DNA of 64,000 bases. It comes from Trematomus loennbergii (taxonomy: Eukaryota > Chordata > Actinopteri > Perciformes > Nototheniidae). The position numbers were made by a program, and so were the translations under genes. The stretch covers positions 14,168,434 through 14,232,433 of the forward strand of contig JAAOOA010000033.1 in NCBI GenBank assembly GCA_012861695.1, given 5' to 3'. This document shows, in pieces, positions 1 to 33,284 of the stretch. Under the pieces are notes generated by a model, which did no database searches, had not been told where the DNA came from, and saw nothing but the letters and a program-made list of their open reading frames with translations. Positions within the stretch are counted from its first letter, which is position 1; each line of letters opens with the position of its first letter.

Positions 1-560
1 TTAGATTTCTCACTCACAAATGAAGTCTCTTATCAGTGTTTATTTTAAACATGACTGATCTGTTGATCATAAATCTTCCTATGAAAGCACGTTCTGTAGA
101 TTCTGGAGATCCAGATAATTAGGACACTTTTCTTTTAATTAAAAGCTTTTACAATCAATTTAATTAATCTCTCAATGTGTTGGAGGCAGACAGATATGTC
201 AAATCCACACACATAAAATGCTATCTATTTGCATGGGTAGATACTTTTCCATGCAGGTGAGTACGGAAATATGTTTGTTTGGGAATTGGGTGAACTGACC
301 CTTTAAAGCACTGTTAGCTGGTGAGCTGGTTCTCATGTAGGAAGTGTAATTATCCTTAAACGCCTCCAACACACTTTGTTTAGAGTGAGGAGGAGGAGGA
401 GGAAGTTTAATATCTGTTTAATGAAATACAGGAACTCTTGACTTCTGGAGAGAAAACTGCGTCACTGTGTCAACACTTGACCTCCTCTGTCACAGTGAAC
501 AGCTCGCTGCTCGCTCTGCTCACTTGGGGAATGTTTCAGTCACACTCTTGTTTTATTCCC

Positions 561-570
561 GTGTGTGTGT

Positions 571-610
<40 letters not shown>

Positions 611-635
611 GTGTGTGTGTGTGTGTGTGTGTGTG

Positions 636-724
<89 letters not shown>

Positions 725-727
725 TGT

Positions 728-798
<71 letters not shown>
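561..798. repeat. (TG)n microsatellite
   Basis: About 238 bases of almost uninterrupted TG dinucleotides with a few GG or TT breaks. Long open frames here on both strands encode only Cys-Val or Thr-His runs and are artefacts of the repeat. Confidence 0.97.
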
Positions 799-799
<1 letters not shown>

Positions 800-905
800 T
801 GAAAAAATGTATCTTTTTTTATGTGCAGATGATAAATAATGTCTTGGTTTCCTCGTTCACTCAAGGTAGTGTACTTATTTTTGAATGTTTATCCGTCTGC
901 TAATA

Positions 906-2053
<1,148 letters not shown>

Positions 2054-2054
2054 T

Positions 2055-2878
2055 AAACTGTACTACGACGCTGGTTATCAAATGGATCGCTCAAGCCAGC
2101 CGTGTCCTATCTAGTTAGGTGCGCGTTCACATGAAAGGGGTGGTATTTGGAGCATTCGACCAATCACAAACATGGACAAGCGTACTGACAGCGCAGCGAG
2201 TCATACTTCCTGAATGAAAAGTGAACTTTAATATTAGTCAAATATGAAGAAGTTAAACTTTAAACATCCATGACTTAAACACTTTATCCAGGATAAAAGC
2301 CACATAGCTGCACCTGCAAGGTGAATACAGCTGGTAAAAGAAAAAGCATTTGAATGCGTACATTAACAGGTTTATGAAATCACTGCCCCGTCTAAGACAC
2401 GAGTGGATCTGACTTTAATTAGGAGAATTTGACTTGAGTGTTTCGTCAACTTAATGTGTTGCTTAAAATAATACTTCTGCATACAGTATGTGACACTGTG
2501 AGTGTTGCATGGCCAGATACGGCTCAAGAAGCTGACTCAAATAAGGAAATATATGATACATTATGATGTGATATGATATGAATGATAATGGGACACATCG
2601 ACGTCTGCACTCACAGTGCCGCGGACTGTACTTAATGTTACTCTGATCCGGTTACTTATGTTGTGGCAGACGGAGTTCTGATTGGTCAGCAGGCGGTGCT
2701 TTCACTGAGTTGATCTCTTAGCCTGCAACCTAACCTCCTCCCGAGGAGGTTAGCCGCTCAGCATAAGTTACCATGGAGATCTAGCCCGCTAAAAAGAGAA
2801 CCAGCGTCGTAGGACCGGAAAGCCGAGTTTTCCCTGAAGTCAGCCGGCTAAGCGAAAATCCGGCTTCGTAGTACAGGG
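2055..2878 (+). mobile_element. DNA element with TACTACGAAGC ends (copy 1, truncated and internally deleted)
   Basis: Closely similar to 51066-52058, including the segments around GTGCGCGTTCACATGAAAGG and the end GGCTTCGTAGTACAGG. It lacks the outer left end and also a ~190-bp internal piece present in the copy at 51.7-51.85 kb (junction at about 2668). It stands directly against copy 2 in opposite orientation. No coding capacity is evident. Confidence 0.8.
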
Positions 2879-3930
2879 GGTATACTACGAATCAAGATTT
2901 TCGTTTAGCAAGCTAACTTCAGGGGTTTCCGGTCCTACGAAGCTGGTTCACTTTTTAGCGGGCTAGATAACTTATTCTGAACGGCTAGCCTCCGGAGCAG
3001 GATAGGTTCCAGGATAAAAGCACTGCCTGCTGACCAATCAGAGCTCAGTGTGCGGAGTTTAAAGCGATCAATTCATATGACAGGAGGAGAAAGGAAATAC
3101 AGTTTAAACTGCCGTTGCAGGAAAGACGGCCGGCCAAAATCACCGACTGTGTGAACGTGAAAATGAATAGAATATCCCTCCCATCTTCAGAGCAATCTGA
3201 CTATTATAACATTAGCGTTAAGAAAGCTTACTTAAATATCTGCCACAACATAAGTAACCGGATCAAAGTAACATTACGTAGCCTACAGTCCGCGGCACTG
3301 TGAGTGCAGACGGCGATGTGTCCCATATCATTCATATCACATCATAATGTATCATATATTTCCTTATCTGAGTCAGCTTCTTGAGCCGTATCTGGCGTGC
3401 AACACTCACAGTGTCACATACTGTATGCAGAAGTATTATTTTAAGCAACACATTAAGTTGACGAAACACTCGAGTCAAATGTAATTAAAGTCAGATCCAC
3501 TCGTGTCTTAGACGGGCAGCAGTGATATCATAAAATACGTTCAAACACTTTTTCTTTTACCAGCAGTATTCACCTTGCAGCTGCAACTATGTGGCTTTTA
3601 TCCTGGATAAAGTGTTTAAGTCATGGATGTTTAAAGTTTAACGTCTTCATATTTGTCTAATATTAGTTGACTTTTCATTCAGGAAATATATGACGCGCTG
3701 CGCTGTCAGTACACGGCTTGTCCATGTTTGTGATTGGTCGAACACTCCAAATACCACCCCTTTTATGTGAACGCGCACCTAACTAGATAGGACACGGCTG
3801 GCTTGAGCGATCGAGTTGATAGCCAGCGTCGTAGGACCGTTTAGCGAGAGCGTTTTTTTTTTGGATTTAGTCAACCGGATAACTCAAAACATATCCAGGA
3901 TATGTTGAACTAGATTCGTAGTATACCCCC
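2876..3930 (-). mobile_element. DNA element with TACTACGAATC ends (copy 2)
   Basis: Bounded by perfect terminal inverted repeats, GGGGGTATACTACGAATC at the left and GATTCGTAGTATACCCCC at the right. Its interior is the reverse complement of copy 1 and of the copy at 50980-52062. It contains the internal segment that copy 1 has lost (around 3080-3260). It is non-autonomous, and the superfamily was not determined. Confidence 0.82.
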
Positions 3931-4340
3931 AGGCCTCTGATGATGGAGCTAGAGGGAAAGAGCAGAAAATCAATGAATTTATTGAAATTCACCTTGAAAT
4001 GTGAACCTCATGGTGGCTTTGGGGAAAGGTCAGAGGATGAGCAAAATTTTAGGATACATTTTCTGGGAACCATAAATGTCTGTACCAAGTTTTGCACCAA
4101 ACCATCCAGCAGATGTAGAGATACTTTACTGAATAAGACCTTGACCTGCAGGTGGTCTTACGCAAAATGTCATGGGACCGTAAATACCATTAGGCTCTGG
4201 GGTCCATCCAAAATGTATCTGAAACCCCCTGTTTTCTACCAGATGTTTTTTGGAAAAAACACGCATTTTGAGGATAGAAAGCACTTGATGTCCTTCTGGA
4301 AAGGTTTTTGGGAGGTTTCTGTTAATCCAAGCAGAAGGTA
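3931..4340. repeat. Degraded dispersed repeat
   Basis: The sequence resembles a repeat I recall from fish genomes, with phrases like CAGAGGATGAGCAAAATTTT and ATAAATGTCTGTACCAAGTT. Related wording appears at 35440-35690. The open frame across it has no recognisable protein. The class was not determined. Confidence 0.4.
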
Positions 4341-4840
4341 GTCCTTCCTGAAGCCACTAATTAAACAACTGTTTCTGCAGTAGGGACATTTTGAATCGTT
4401 TACATTTAAAGAAAAAAGTGATTTTTATTAATGATGGATTCGAAAATAGCAGGTTTTGCAGGTTGTCCGCGTGATTGTGGGGATTATTTCGGACTGATAA
4501 GTGGCACATAGTGTTTCAACTCTAGTATCGGCTTAGCTCGCTTGGGATCTCAGCCTGAGGTGAAAAATTCCAAGTGCCAGGTACTATTATTTATAAGTAT
4601 TGCTAAAAAAAAGAAAAAAAGAAGCATGGGGATTGTGTTGAGCCAAGCCATAACATGCAGAGACTGCGGCCCTGGGATTTTTTCAAATACCTTATTAAAG
4701 AAACACGTTAAAGCGCTGAAGAAAAAACGTGCTAGCAGCATTAATGCTACAAACAACCCATAACGCAATACTCTCTGTAGGAGAATACATAACATTGGTT
4801 CAGCTTTCTCTGAACACATGCATTCCTTCTTGGTCATACA

Positions 4841-5341
4841 TTAAAGGTCCCCTATTATACTGTTTTTCATCAATATATTATAGGTCTCAGATGTATACAA
4901 AACATGTCTCTGAAGTGTTTGGCTCTAAATACAGAACAGATCGTGAATTGTAGCATCCCATAATCCCCTCTGTTTCAGCCCTGTTTCAAAAGTGCTGATT
5001 CTCTGTCTTTTACTTCAGATGAAAATAAGGTGCCACTCCCAACGCCCCTCTGTGAGATATGTGGTTAAAAAGAACACAATGGTGCTCTAGGAGGAGATTC
5101 AGGTGATAAGGTGGGGGGGGTTACCTTGGTTGGTTATTGGCTAATGGTTACACAAGCCAAAAAAATCGTTATGACATCATAAAGTGGCCAAAATCGAATC
5201 AGCTCATTTTCAGACAGGTTTTTATATAAATGGATCAGGAGAAAAATTAAGCCTATCTTTTTTCCTGAAACCTTCCGAATCTCTTTACACATGTTATAAA
5301 AGACATAAAAAAGTGGATTTTGCATAGAATGTGACCTTTAA
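4841..5341. mobile_element. MITE with TTAA target sites (piggyBac-like)
   Basis: It starts TTAAAGGTCCCCTATTATAC and ends GCATAGAATGTGACCTTTAA. The ends are imperfect inverted repeats inside TTAA duplications, the target site of piggyBac-type transposases. There is no coding capacity. It is related to the elements at 42491-43019 and 41524-42329. Confidence 0.7.
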
Positions 5342-6831
5342 ATCCTGAAACATTATATCGTCTTATATTATGACAGAAAACACCAAAGCTTGATAATCTC
5401 TGCTAGCAAATCAAAGCTTTGAATTCATTTTGAGCTTCAAATACTAATGAAACATTATTATTTATTATTAAAACTCATATTATCATTCAAGTAGTTCAGA
5501 TCAGATAAAATCCAGGTCAGCAAAGTGTTCACTGGAGGTTGTCTTTGTGTCTCTGATGTGTGAAATGATGTCCCGTTGGTTCATCAGTCAATACAGTAAT
5601 TGGTGGAGGTTGATGAAGACCTCGTCTATCCCTCAGTCTGTCAATGAAAATGGCAGCACGGCTCCAGTCTGACTGACCAGCTGATTTAGCTTTACAGCTT
5701 TCAGACATCCAGCGGATACGACTCACATACGGAGCAATTATGTTCTCTTTTACCCCTCGACCGCTTCCCGTCTCTTCCCTGAGAACGAGGACGAGATGGA
5801 GAGGGAAAATGAGATTTGAACCGTCTCCACTGTCACTTAGCATTAGTTTACAGGCTCTTGCTGTGAGAGGGCAGAGGAAGCACTTTGTAGTTTTCCAGTC
5901 AGGATCACTTTACTGCAACAAGTCATTCAGAGGGATGGGGGATGTGAGGGGGAGTACAATCAGGCCATGTACTGCAGGGTGTGGAACAGGCCTCGCTATA
6001 CTTCAATTAAACCTTAAATGGGGTTTACTGAAGGAAAGGTCTTCATTGGAGACACAGGGAGCTGGAAGCACAGCTGAGCAATCATTCAATTTGATCCTTC
6101 ATTGACTGTCAGGACATTATAATGATGGTACGATCTGATAGCACCATTATTGTAGAAAATGTCCAATAGTCTAATCGAATTAAAAATAAATAAATACTAA
6201 CAGAGCATGTCATTGACTTTTTGTATGCCTCTGTGCGGCAACAGCTGATGCTCGAGGCATTATGTTTTTTTGGGTTGCATTTCTTTAATTTGGCACACAT
6301 CCAATCAGACTCGAAGATGAACTGAATAGATTGTGAGGGTCAAAGGTCAAGGTCACTCTGACCTCTCGTCTGTCCAATTTTTGTCAACTGAACTAAATCC
6401 TTAAAAGGGAATAGTTTTACATTTGGTTAAAGAAAATCCACTTAAACTGATACGATTTTGGTGGACAAACGTCAAAGGTTTGTGACATCACGAAAACATG
6501 TTAAGCCTTATCCGAAGAAATCATATGCTAATTGTGACTGAATTTTTCAGAAATGTGTAACAATATAAAATGATAGATTGATAACATTTTGGACAGACAT
6601 GTATGTTAACTGCAACTTCAATAATTCAAGTATCCCTATACCTTTTGTAAATTGATTTCAGTCAAAATTCAGATTCCTATTGTTTTTAACCAATATCACC
6701 ATGGGTACATTTGGACGACATCCACAGGTGATGTAAAACTGCAGATCTGAGTAACTGTGGGGGGATTAGGAAGGAGCTGACGATCACCTCTAGCCTCTCC
6801 ACTCATTTAGCCTCACTGTTTTTCCCTTCAG

Positions 6832-25971
<19,140 letters not shown>

Positions 25972-26058
<87 letters not shown>
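25972..26058. repeat. (AC)n microsatellite abutting the grk6 stop codon
   Basis: 87 bases of uninterrupted AC dinucleotides. The first A is the last base of the TGA stop, so the whole start of the 3'UTR is a CA tract. Confidence 0.97.
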
Positions 26059-26060
<2 letters not shown>

Positions 26061-26344
26061 ATCTAATTTGTTTACAACTTTTGCACATTTGTATTTTTAA
26101 CATAGTACTATCTCTAAATGTCAGAATGTATATTTTCAACATAACCATAATGTTAAATGTTATTTAAAAAAGAAAAAGTTGTGAAAAATCACTGGTTGAC
26201 GCGTTCCAAACGAGGAGACGGGAACTTACGGAAGATGAACAGATATTTTTTTTTTGCTTTTCTTGATTTTTGGAAGGCTTTATTTTTTCACATCCACTTA
26301 AACACATGTCCATCTCACTGATCTGGAAGCTGCTGCTGGAGCAG

Positions 26345-26490
26345 ATCCACTGAAACGCTTGCTGTAAAAGTGCCTTGCTGTAGGGCACTGTGGCAGACTA
26401 ATGGAGGACTGAGCGTACTTTCCCCACTTTGTCCAGGGAATCAAACCAGTGACCTTCAGCTCATGAACTCTGACCACTTTACTTCTTCCT
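26345..26490 (-). mobile_element. tRNA-like SINE fragment in grk6 3'UTR
   Basis: On the minus strand it contains GGTCACTGGTTTGATTCCC (a B-box-like motif) preceded by TGGTCAGAGTTCATGAGCTG (A-box-like). This is the head arrangement of fish tRNA-derived SINEs. No tail was identified. Confidence 0.5.
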
Positions 26491-26503
26491 TCCATTCCGC
26501 TGA

Positions 26504-26509
26504 AATAAA
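26504..26509 (+). terminator. Candidate grk6 polyadenylation signal
   Basis: An AATAAA hexamer 532 bp past the stop codon. Other hexamers occur further on (28577), so the true cleavage site is not fixed by sequence alone. Confidence 0.35.
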
Positions 26510-27741
26510 TCTCACTGCTCTTTCTTCTATTTAATGTTTTAAAATGAACTTTGCTTGGTTTTTAAATGGAGATGCCAGGGCCAAGAAGTTGTCTCTATCT
26601 GCAGATATTTTTATATCAATAGTATTATTGTTTTTCTTTGATTAAGGATTTCTTTACACTGTAACTTGCGTTAGTGCAGCTCCTCTTATTATTGTCAAGA
26701 GTGTGTTTTTCTTATAGATACAACAGTTGTTTGGTCCATTTTTACAGAAACTCTGAGACAAAAATTAATCATTTTCATGCTCTGGAAAAATTAGGCTAAC
26801 ATTGGATTTTCACTAGGTCCATAAGTTTCAGTTTCTGGACTTCAGATAGTTGTTTAGTCCTTTCATTTAGTCAGTTGTTGATTTTCAGATACATTTGACT
26901 GACAGCTACTCATTCTAAACCCTTTTTTGGCGAAAAATTCAGCACACAGTTTAATCTGTTGGAAGGATAAAGTTTATATCTTTGCATGTTGAACTAACCT
27001 GCAAAACTTGTTATTCAAATAAGTCGATGTTCGATCAGAATCCTAGTATTTAGTTGCTACTTTCAGTAATTAGCATTTATTTAAGTTGCGTTCCAAACAC
27101 AGCGTTTTGTTACCACTTGTCTCTCAGGGTTTCTGTAGAATGTATTCCTTTACGCAATTTTATCCTCTCTCCCCTCTATGTGTCTTTTCTTCATGAGCAG
27201 ATGATGGTCGGATGATTCTCAGACTGTGCAGGTTTACATACAGTATGTTCTCCCTGCTGGTAGACCATTTCATGTATGGGAGTAACAAAGCAAGAGTAAC
27301 TCGAGCTTTGGGGATAAATCCTGAGACTGCAGGGAAACGCCTCTGTTGCAGTCTTCTTCAAACAGAATGGCCTCTGATTGTAAAGCTATTAAAATGAAAT
27401 ACCTCTGAATGTACCAATGGCTTTCATGTTATTTCTGAGGTTGAAGAAGACAGATGACAGACACCAGACGATATGGAATTAATTCATAAATGTCTGGAAT
27501 AATATAATTAAAAACAACATCTGAGTCGCATCTCGTCTTATCTAACAATGCAGATTTATTTTATTTGCTCAGGTTTTCAAATAGAAAAACATATCCCTGT
27601 GTGTGCAAGTATCCCAGCATGCATTTCTATCAACCAAAATAGCAAGATTTAAACCAAAACTATCTGCATGGCCAGATATGACTGCAGTTAGGAGATAAAA
27701 GTGTGTTTTTTTCTCATTTGAATGACCTTATCTTTAAAGTC
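26510..27741. other. Possible 3'UTR or intergenic DNA, nothing recognised
   Basis: No exon-like open frame or nameable repeat was seen between the grk6 stop and the element at 27742. Confidence 0.4.
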
Positions 27742-28030
27742 TAGAGCTGCAACTAACCATTAATTCATGAATTTTCTGATTGTTTATAAATCAGTCAATG
27801 AGCTGTCAATGAATATGTCAGGAAATCTTGAATGCTAGTTATAATAACAGCAGTTCTCAAACGACAGTCCAAAGCCAAAAGATAAGCTTTAAATTATAAC
27901 GTTTGAGAAGATGGATTCAGCAAAAGTTTATAAATGTTTGCTCTAAAATGTACTAATTAATTAACTGATTCTTAATATAATTGCCTTTTTTTTGGATTGA
28001 TGGATTAATTATCAAAGTGTTGCAGCTCTA
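27742..28030. mobile_element. MITE with TAGAGCTGCAAC ends
   Basis: It begins TAGAGCTGCAACTAACCATT and ends GTGTTGCAGCTCTA; the interior is AT-rich with ATTAATT-type motifs. This matches a hAT-like teleost MITE as I recall it. No clear target duplication was seen. Confidence 0.65.
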
Positions 28031-31000
28031 ATACACTGTTTTTTGAAAAGCAGAATTCATCCTTTAAGATGTCTTTTATATTTTTGTCAATTCTTTTGTT
28101 TAAAATAATCAAACAATGGTCTACTTTTTATAAATCTCTTTTGCAAAGGGATTCTTTTTGAATGTGTGTGTGCAGAGAATGGTCTATTGTTTAATTTCCT
28201 TTGTATGAATCAGTCTTAAAGCCTGTCATACTTTGCATTCTGCTATCTGCCTTTGTTCAGCCACAGAGCCCTCCACCAGTGTATTGTTAAAGCGGTTCAT
28301 TTAAACCAAACCAGTTAAATTAGATCAAAGATGACAAAGTCCTTCCCATTCAAGGTGCCTTTTTGTGTTTAAAGGTTCTTCTCGCCTCTTTTTATACACA
28401 CTGTGCTCATTCAAAGCCTGCTGCTGCGTCAGCGTCACTTCCTGTCTGTGGTGAATCTCTGTTTGTGGTCAAAACCATCACTCTGCACGTCTCTGTGAAA
28501 AGGAGGACGATGAGACTGAAGAACCTCTGGACTTAAAGACTGCTGTAGACTTTCTGGAGTCTCTGCAGTTTTTTTTAATAAAAGACAGAGGTCAAAGGGG
28601 ACATTTTGGAGTCAGGAAAGCTCCCTAACATCCTCCATGGACGTTTAAATCAGAACTGCTGTGCTGTGTCTCTGCTGTCAGAAAATACTGTCCTTCATGT
28701 TTCCTTTGTGTTGAGGATGCCCTGTAATCTGCCTTAAAGGATGATTCCACTTTATTACAACTTGGTCTTATTTTGTTTGTTCATCATTTGTGCCAGAAAC
28801 ATTGTATGTGACATTGTGAGATTGGGAAGTAACGAGATTTTCTGCCAACGTTAGATCAGTTTCAGTCATTTCAGATGACAGATTTCTGTCATTTTTATAT
28901 TTTCTCTGTGATCTCCTTGCTGGTTTGATGTGGGCAGGGTAAGCTGGAAAAAAGCAACGTTATAATATCAAATTGAGATGATCTATGTAGAGTTGATCAG
29001 GGCGATCACAGTCCTGATGAGATGAGCTGTGCATTTAGAGACTTAATTAGCATAGGTCAAACATCCTTTCACTCTCATTGAATGGAAATTGAGAGCAAAA
29101 GGTTAGAGATTTAAGACAACAATGCTCAAAAGAAAGTCAAAAGAGGGTGTAACACCGGACTCCAGATGTCAAAATTGAATTTCTTTCACTTCTGCTCGTA
29201 TTTGTTCAAGAAATGAAGCAGGGTTTCAGGGGCGCAGCTCTGAATGTATCCACATTCTTGTTCATGGGCCATCCATTCATAAATACTGAGAGCCTTAAAC
29301 AGCATCCCATAATAAACAGACTGCTGTCCTTCATTTTCACTCCACTTAATCCAAAGTATGAAATGCTCCTGCCACTTTGGTGATGATCACAGGTTTATTT
29401 TTTGCTCAGATTGGTTATGAAAGCCGCTTTTCAAGGGAACATCCACCCTCAAACCCTGAAAGGCTTTTTTAATAAAAGGTGATGTAAAACGCTTTCACGT
29501 CACAATGAGGTATTGAGTGACGCTAGTACAGCTGAGGCTGATGAAAAATCATTTTGAACTGATGAAAACTTGAGGTGAACATGAAAATCAATACCAAAAT
29601 AATCAGTAGAAAAAGCAAACACTTGTATACTGTATATTATAATTCAATCGTGTTTAGATAACAAGTAAACATTTCAATTTCAATATTTGTCTGGCTGGAC
29701 GTTGTGAGAGTAAATCAAAGCAACACAATTTAGATTTTTATTTGCCAAAAATATTGATTTGGAACGACCAAAATCATGACTGATGCAAAGTATTGAATTA
29801 TTTGATGAAGGCTTTATTGTCTTCAGGGTATATTTTATATATATATAAGACATTACATTATGTGAGCAATTTCATCCTACTTCCTTTTTGGATGGTTAAC
29901 AAAAAAAGATTGAGACTGCTGTTGTTTCCTAAAGCGTGAACTTTACCTAGTTCGGTTGTTTTTGAGCAGTTACCTAACCAATCCATAACCATAGATGTGT
30001 ACAATTAGAAATCAGCATTTTCTTAAAGTTTCTGGAGGTGCTCACAAAGGATGTTATCTACAGCAGCATCCATTGGGAAAAGTATATAGTATATATTTTC
30101 TGTGGTGAAATACATTTTGTCAATCAATTTAGATGTTTTTGTTGGGTCAGTGCACTTAAACATCAGCAAAGATAGAAGTCCAAGTTATTCTGATATTAAG
30201 GACCCAAAAATCATCACCCCGAGAATGTCTGGTCAGTTTGGATTGATATTCTGTTTGGGGATGCTTGATTAATACAGGCCCAGGTGACAGAAATCCCTCA
30301 TGATTCATTAGTTTATTAGCCTTGGTGACGTCCGTACTTCACTGCAAAAGGAATGATCTCTGCCAAACAGCACAACTAGTTTGAATAGAAACATATTTTC
30401 CTTTGGAGATAATCACTGTGGATTATTATAGCAGCAGTGGATTTGTAGTTGGGACACAGAGTTCTGCTGGGTTTAATTTCTCCATTTAATCAAGGACACG
30501 CTGACAGCAGGTACATGTAATTGGCTAATTTAACAGAAAGCCAGCATGACTCGGGGTCCACAAAAAAGTAGGAAAGGAGTCTCATCTGTGGTTTATTAGC
30601 CGCTACCTTTGTTGTATTTAATTCCTTTCCTTGTTTTTCTCCCTTTTCTGTTTTTCTCTGTTAAAAGCCATTTTTTGCATTCCCATGTTCCTGATCTTTC
30701 CATCAACAGAGTCTACAGTATTTCTGAAATAATCATCTTTCTGCTTGACATCTTTTTTCTAAATATTTTCTAAACAACCAAAATGTCATGGTTAATGTCA
30801 CTGCGACAAAGTTAGAGCCCAAAAGATTAAAAGCTGCAGTACATTGTAATGTTGTGGAAGCATTACTAATTCTAAAGCTATCTCAATATAACATGGATGT
30901 ATAAACAGAACTGGTATAAATGGAGAGAACGAATAACCCTGGGTTCAGCTTTTAAGATTGTACAACTCTATCTACTGTATACAATAATTTGTTCTGGGTA

Positions 31001-31067
31001 GTTGATTTAGTTTTATTTTAATTGATATCATCTATAACTAGAGAATGCAATTCCTGAAGAAATTGCT
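28031..31067. other. Intergenic, nothing recognised
   Basis: AT-rich sequence without a gene or an element with clear ends. An AATAAA lies at 28577-28582. Confidence 0.4.
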
Positions 31068-33284
31068 AGTGGGAATGCTTTATGCTGAAAAGCTGACGCT
31101 AAACTGCTATGCTGAAATGTAATGTGTAAGAAGAAAGTGAAGAATTTAGATTGAAATGATACATGAATACTGGGGGGTGGAATGTGTGATAAGAGAAGAA
31201 AATAAAGTAAAAAGGCTTGGAAAAGCAGCAGAATATTTTAAATGCAAACTTTTGAACTAACTTGATGGCGAGTGATCTGTCGCCATGGCAACGGCATTTG
31301 ATGAAACCCCATAATACGCTTAGATGTCTTGATGGCTACATCGTTACCAAACCTGTGAAGTTTTGGGCCGTTTGGAGCATTTTCACTGAAGTTATGAGAA
31401 AACCTTGTTTCATGGCGAGCATTGTGTTGCTATGGCAACGGGATTTGAAGAAATCTAAAAACGGTCACGTAGATGTCTTCACGGCTGGACTGTTAGCACA
31501 CGTGAAGTTTGAGCACTTTTTGACAATTTTCATAGGAGTTATAGCAATATCGTGTTTTATTGCAAGGGATGTGTTGCCATGGCAACAGCTTTTGAAGAAA
31601 ACTCACTATTGGCACATAGACATGTTGAGGGCTGGACCATTAACCATTATCTGAAGTCTGGTGGTGTTTTGACCATTTGCATAGGAGTTACGACAACATC
31701 GTGTTTTATGGCGAGGGATGCATTTCCATGGAAACGGCATATGATGACAACCCATAATTGACATATAGCCATTGAGGGCCGGACCATTAACCATTATCTG
31801 AAGTCTGCTGCTGTTTTGACCATTTGCATAGGAATTACGACAACATCGTGTTTTATGGCGAGGGATCCATGGAAACGACATATGGTGAGATCTCAGATTT
31901 GGCGTAGAGCTGTTGAGGCATGGACCGGTGATATACAAACGAAGTTTGGGGGACGATCGGACCGTGTCCATTGGAGTTACAGCGACGTGTTTTATGGCGA
32001 GGGATGCGTTTCCATGGAAACGGCATATGATGACACCCCATAATTGACATAGAGCTGTTGAGGGCCGGACCATTAACCATCATCTGAAGTCTGGTGCTGT
32101 TTTGACGATTTTCAAAGGAGTTACAGCGACATCGTGTTTTATGGCGAGGGATGCATTGCCATAGTAATACCACATTACGTAACATCAGATTTGATGTAGA
32201 GCTGTTCAGGGCCACAGTGTTGTGTAACATCATGTGATGTTTTGTGGCGTTCTGAGCATGTCAGTTGGAGTTATGACATCATCGTGTTTATCAGGTGTTT
32301 ATATTTGAGCTAACGACGTCATGAAACACCTGCGCTTGAGCCCAGAGATCAAAGGTTTCCATGGTGATGTGCAGTAATCAGTGAGAGGAGAGCCTTTCCA
32401 TTGTTCTGAATGAGAGATAAAAATGTCAACGCGTGAAGCATCTCAAGGACCCTGAGCATCTGAAGTGTGCTTTTTGTGTACTTTCGGGTCAATAATGTGG
32501 CCTTTTTGGCAGATTAACTAAAGGTGTGCGGCTGCTGCTGTGAGGAAAGATCAGCTTGAATTTACAATTTTTCTTAATGGAGACATGTTGAAAGTGTTTG
32601 TCACTTCATGCCCTCAAGAGGCATTTTGTTTAATTATTTTTGCTTCATTTTTTTTAATTGTTCAAGCTACGAGATGTTTTCCTACATTTCTCATGAAAAA
32701 TTATGTCTCAGGAGTGTAGGGTTTGGGAATTATAGCAGGTTTAAAAAAAAATATGAAGGCAAATTTCAAGCTGTCCTCCACTCTAGTTGTGACATCACAC
32801 ACTCTAGCCTTAACGAGCTGCGCAATACACACTAATGTTAAAATCTGAAGAAGGCCTTTTTACCAAGGTCTGAACAATGTTTAATATCTCTAAAAGTAAG
32901 AATCAGATTTAAAAGTTGTGTAACACGAATAATGTCAGAAAGATGTGTAACATTTTAAAGTTGGAATGAGGTTTCTGAGTGAAAGTATGAAGGAACAGTT
33001 AGCAGTTGAAGTCGCATGAAGATTTTTGAAGTCTAAAGAGTTTCTCCATTGACTTCCATGTTAAATATTTGATGAATTATGGGATATATCTCGGGAATTA
33101 TGAAAGTTATGAATGAGAAAAGCAATAGCTATTGATTCCCGATCGAGCTGAACGTTTTGATGTTTGAATGGAGTTTCTGCGATGTGGAATGTGGGAGCAA
33201 AAGAGGCGCAAAAAACCAGGCGGAATAATAATAATAAAGAATTTGTCCACAAGTCGTTGGAATGCTGTATCAGCATTCCCACTA
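31068..33284 (-). mobile_element. TIR element, TAGTGGGAATGC ends, with internal ~148-bp tandem units (copy B)
   Basis: It starts TAGTGGGAATGCT and ends AGCATTCCCACTA, with a hairpin at the right end. Its reverse complement matches the element at 906-2053. Between about 31262 and 32290 it consists of roughly seven diverged units with repeat landmarks TTTTATGGCGAGGGATG and CCATGGAAACGGCATATGA, at 31552, 31703, 31850, 31990 and 32138. Open frames on both strands through this region are by-products of the tandem array. No transposase was seen. Confidence 0.8.

Noticed and set aside
438..903. Open frames on both strands full of Cys-Val or Thr-His
   Set aside because: They are translations of the TG microsatellite. 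The same holds for frames at 1372-1705, 25846-26148 and 34089-34618.
31262..32233. Several overlapping frames of 75-155 codons on both strands
   Set aside because: They follow from the ~148-bp tandem array in the TIR element. The translations repeat one another and match no protein I know.
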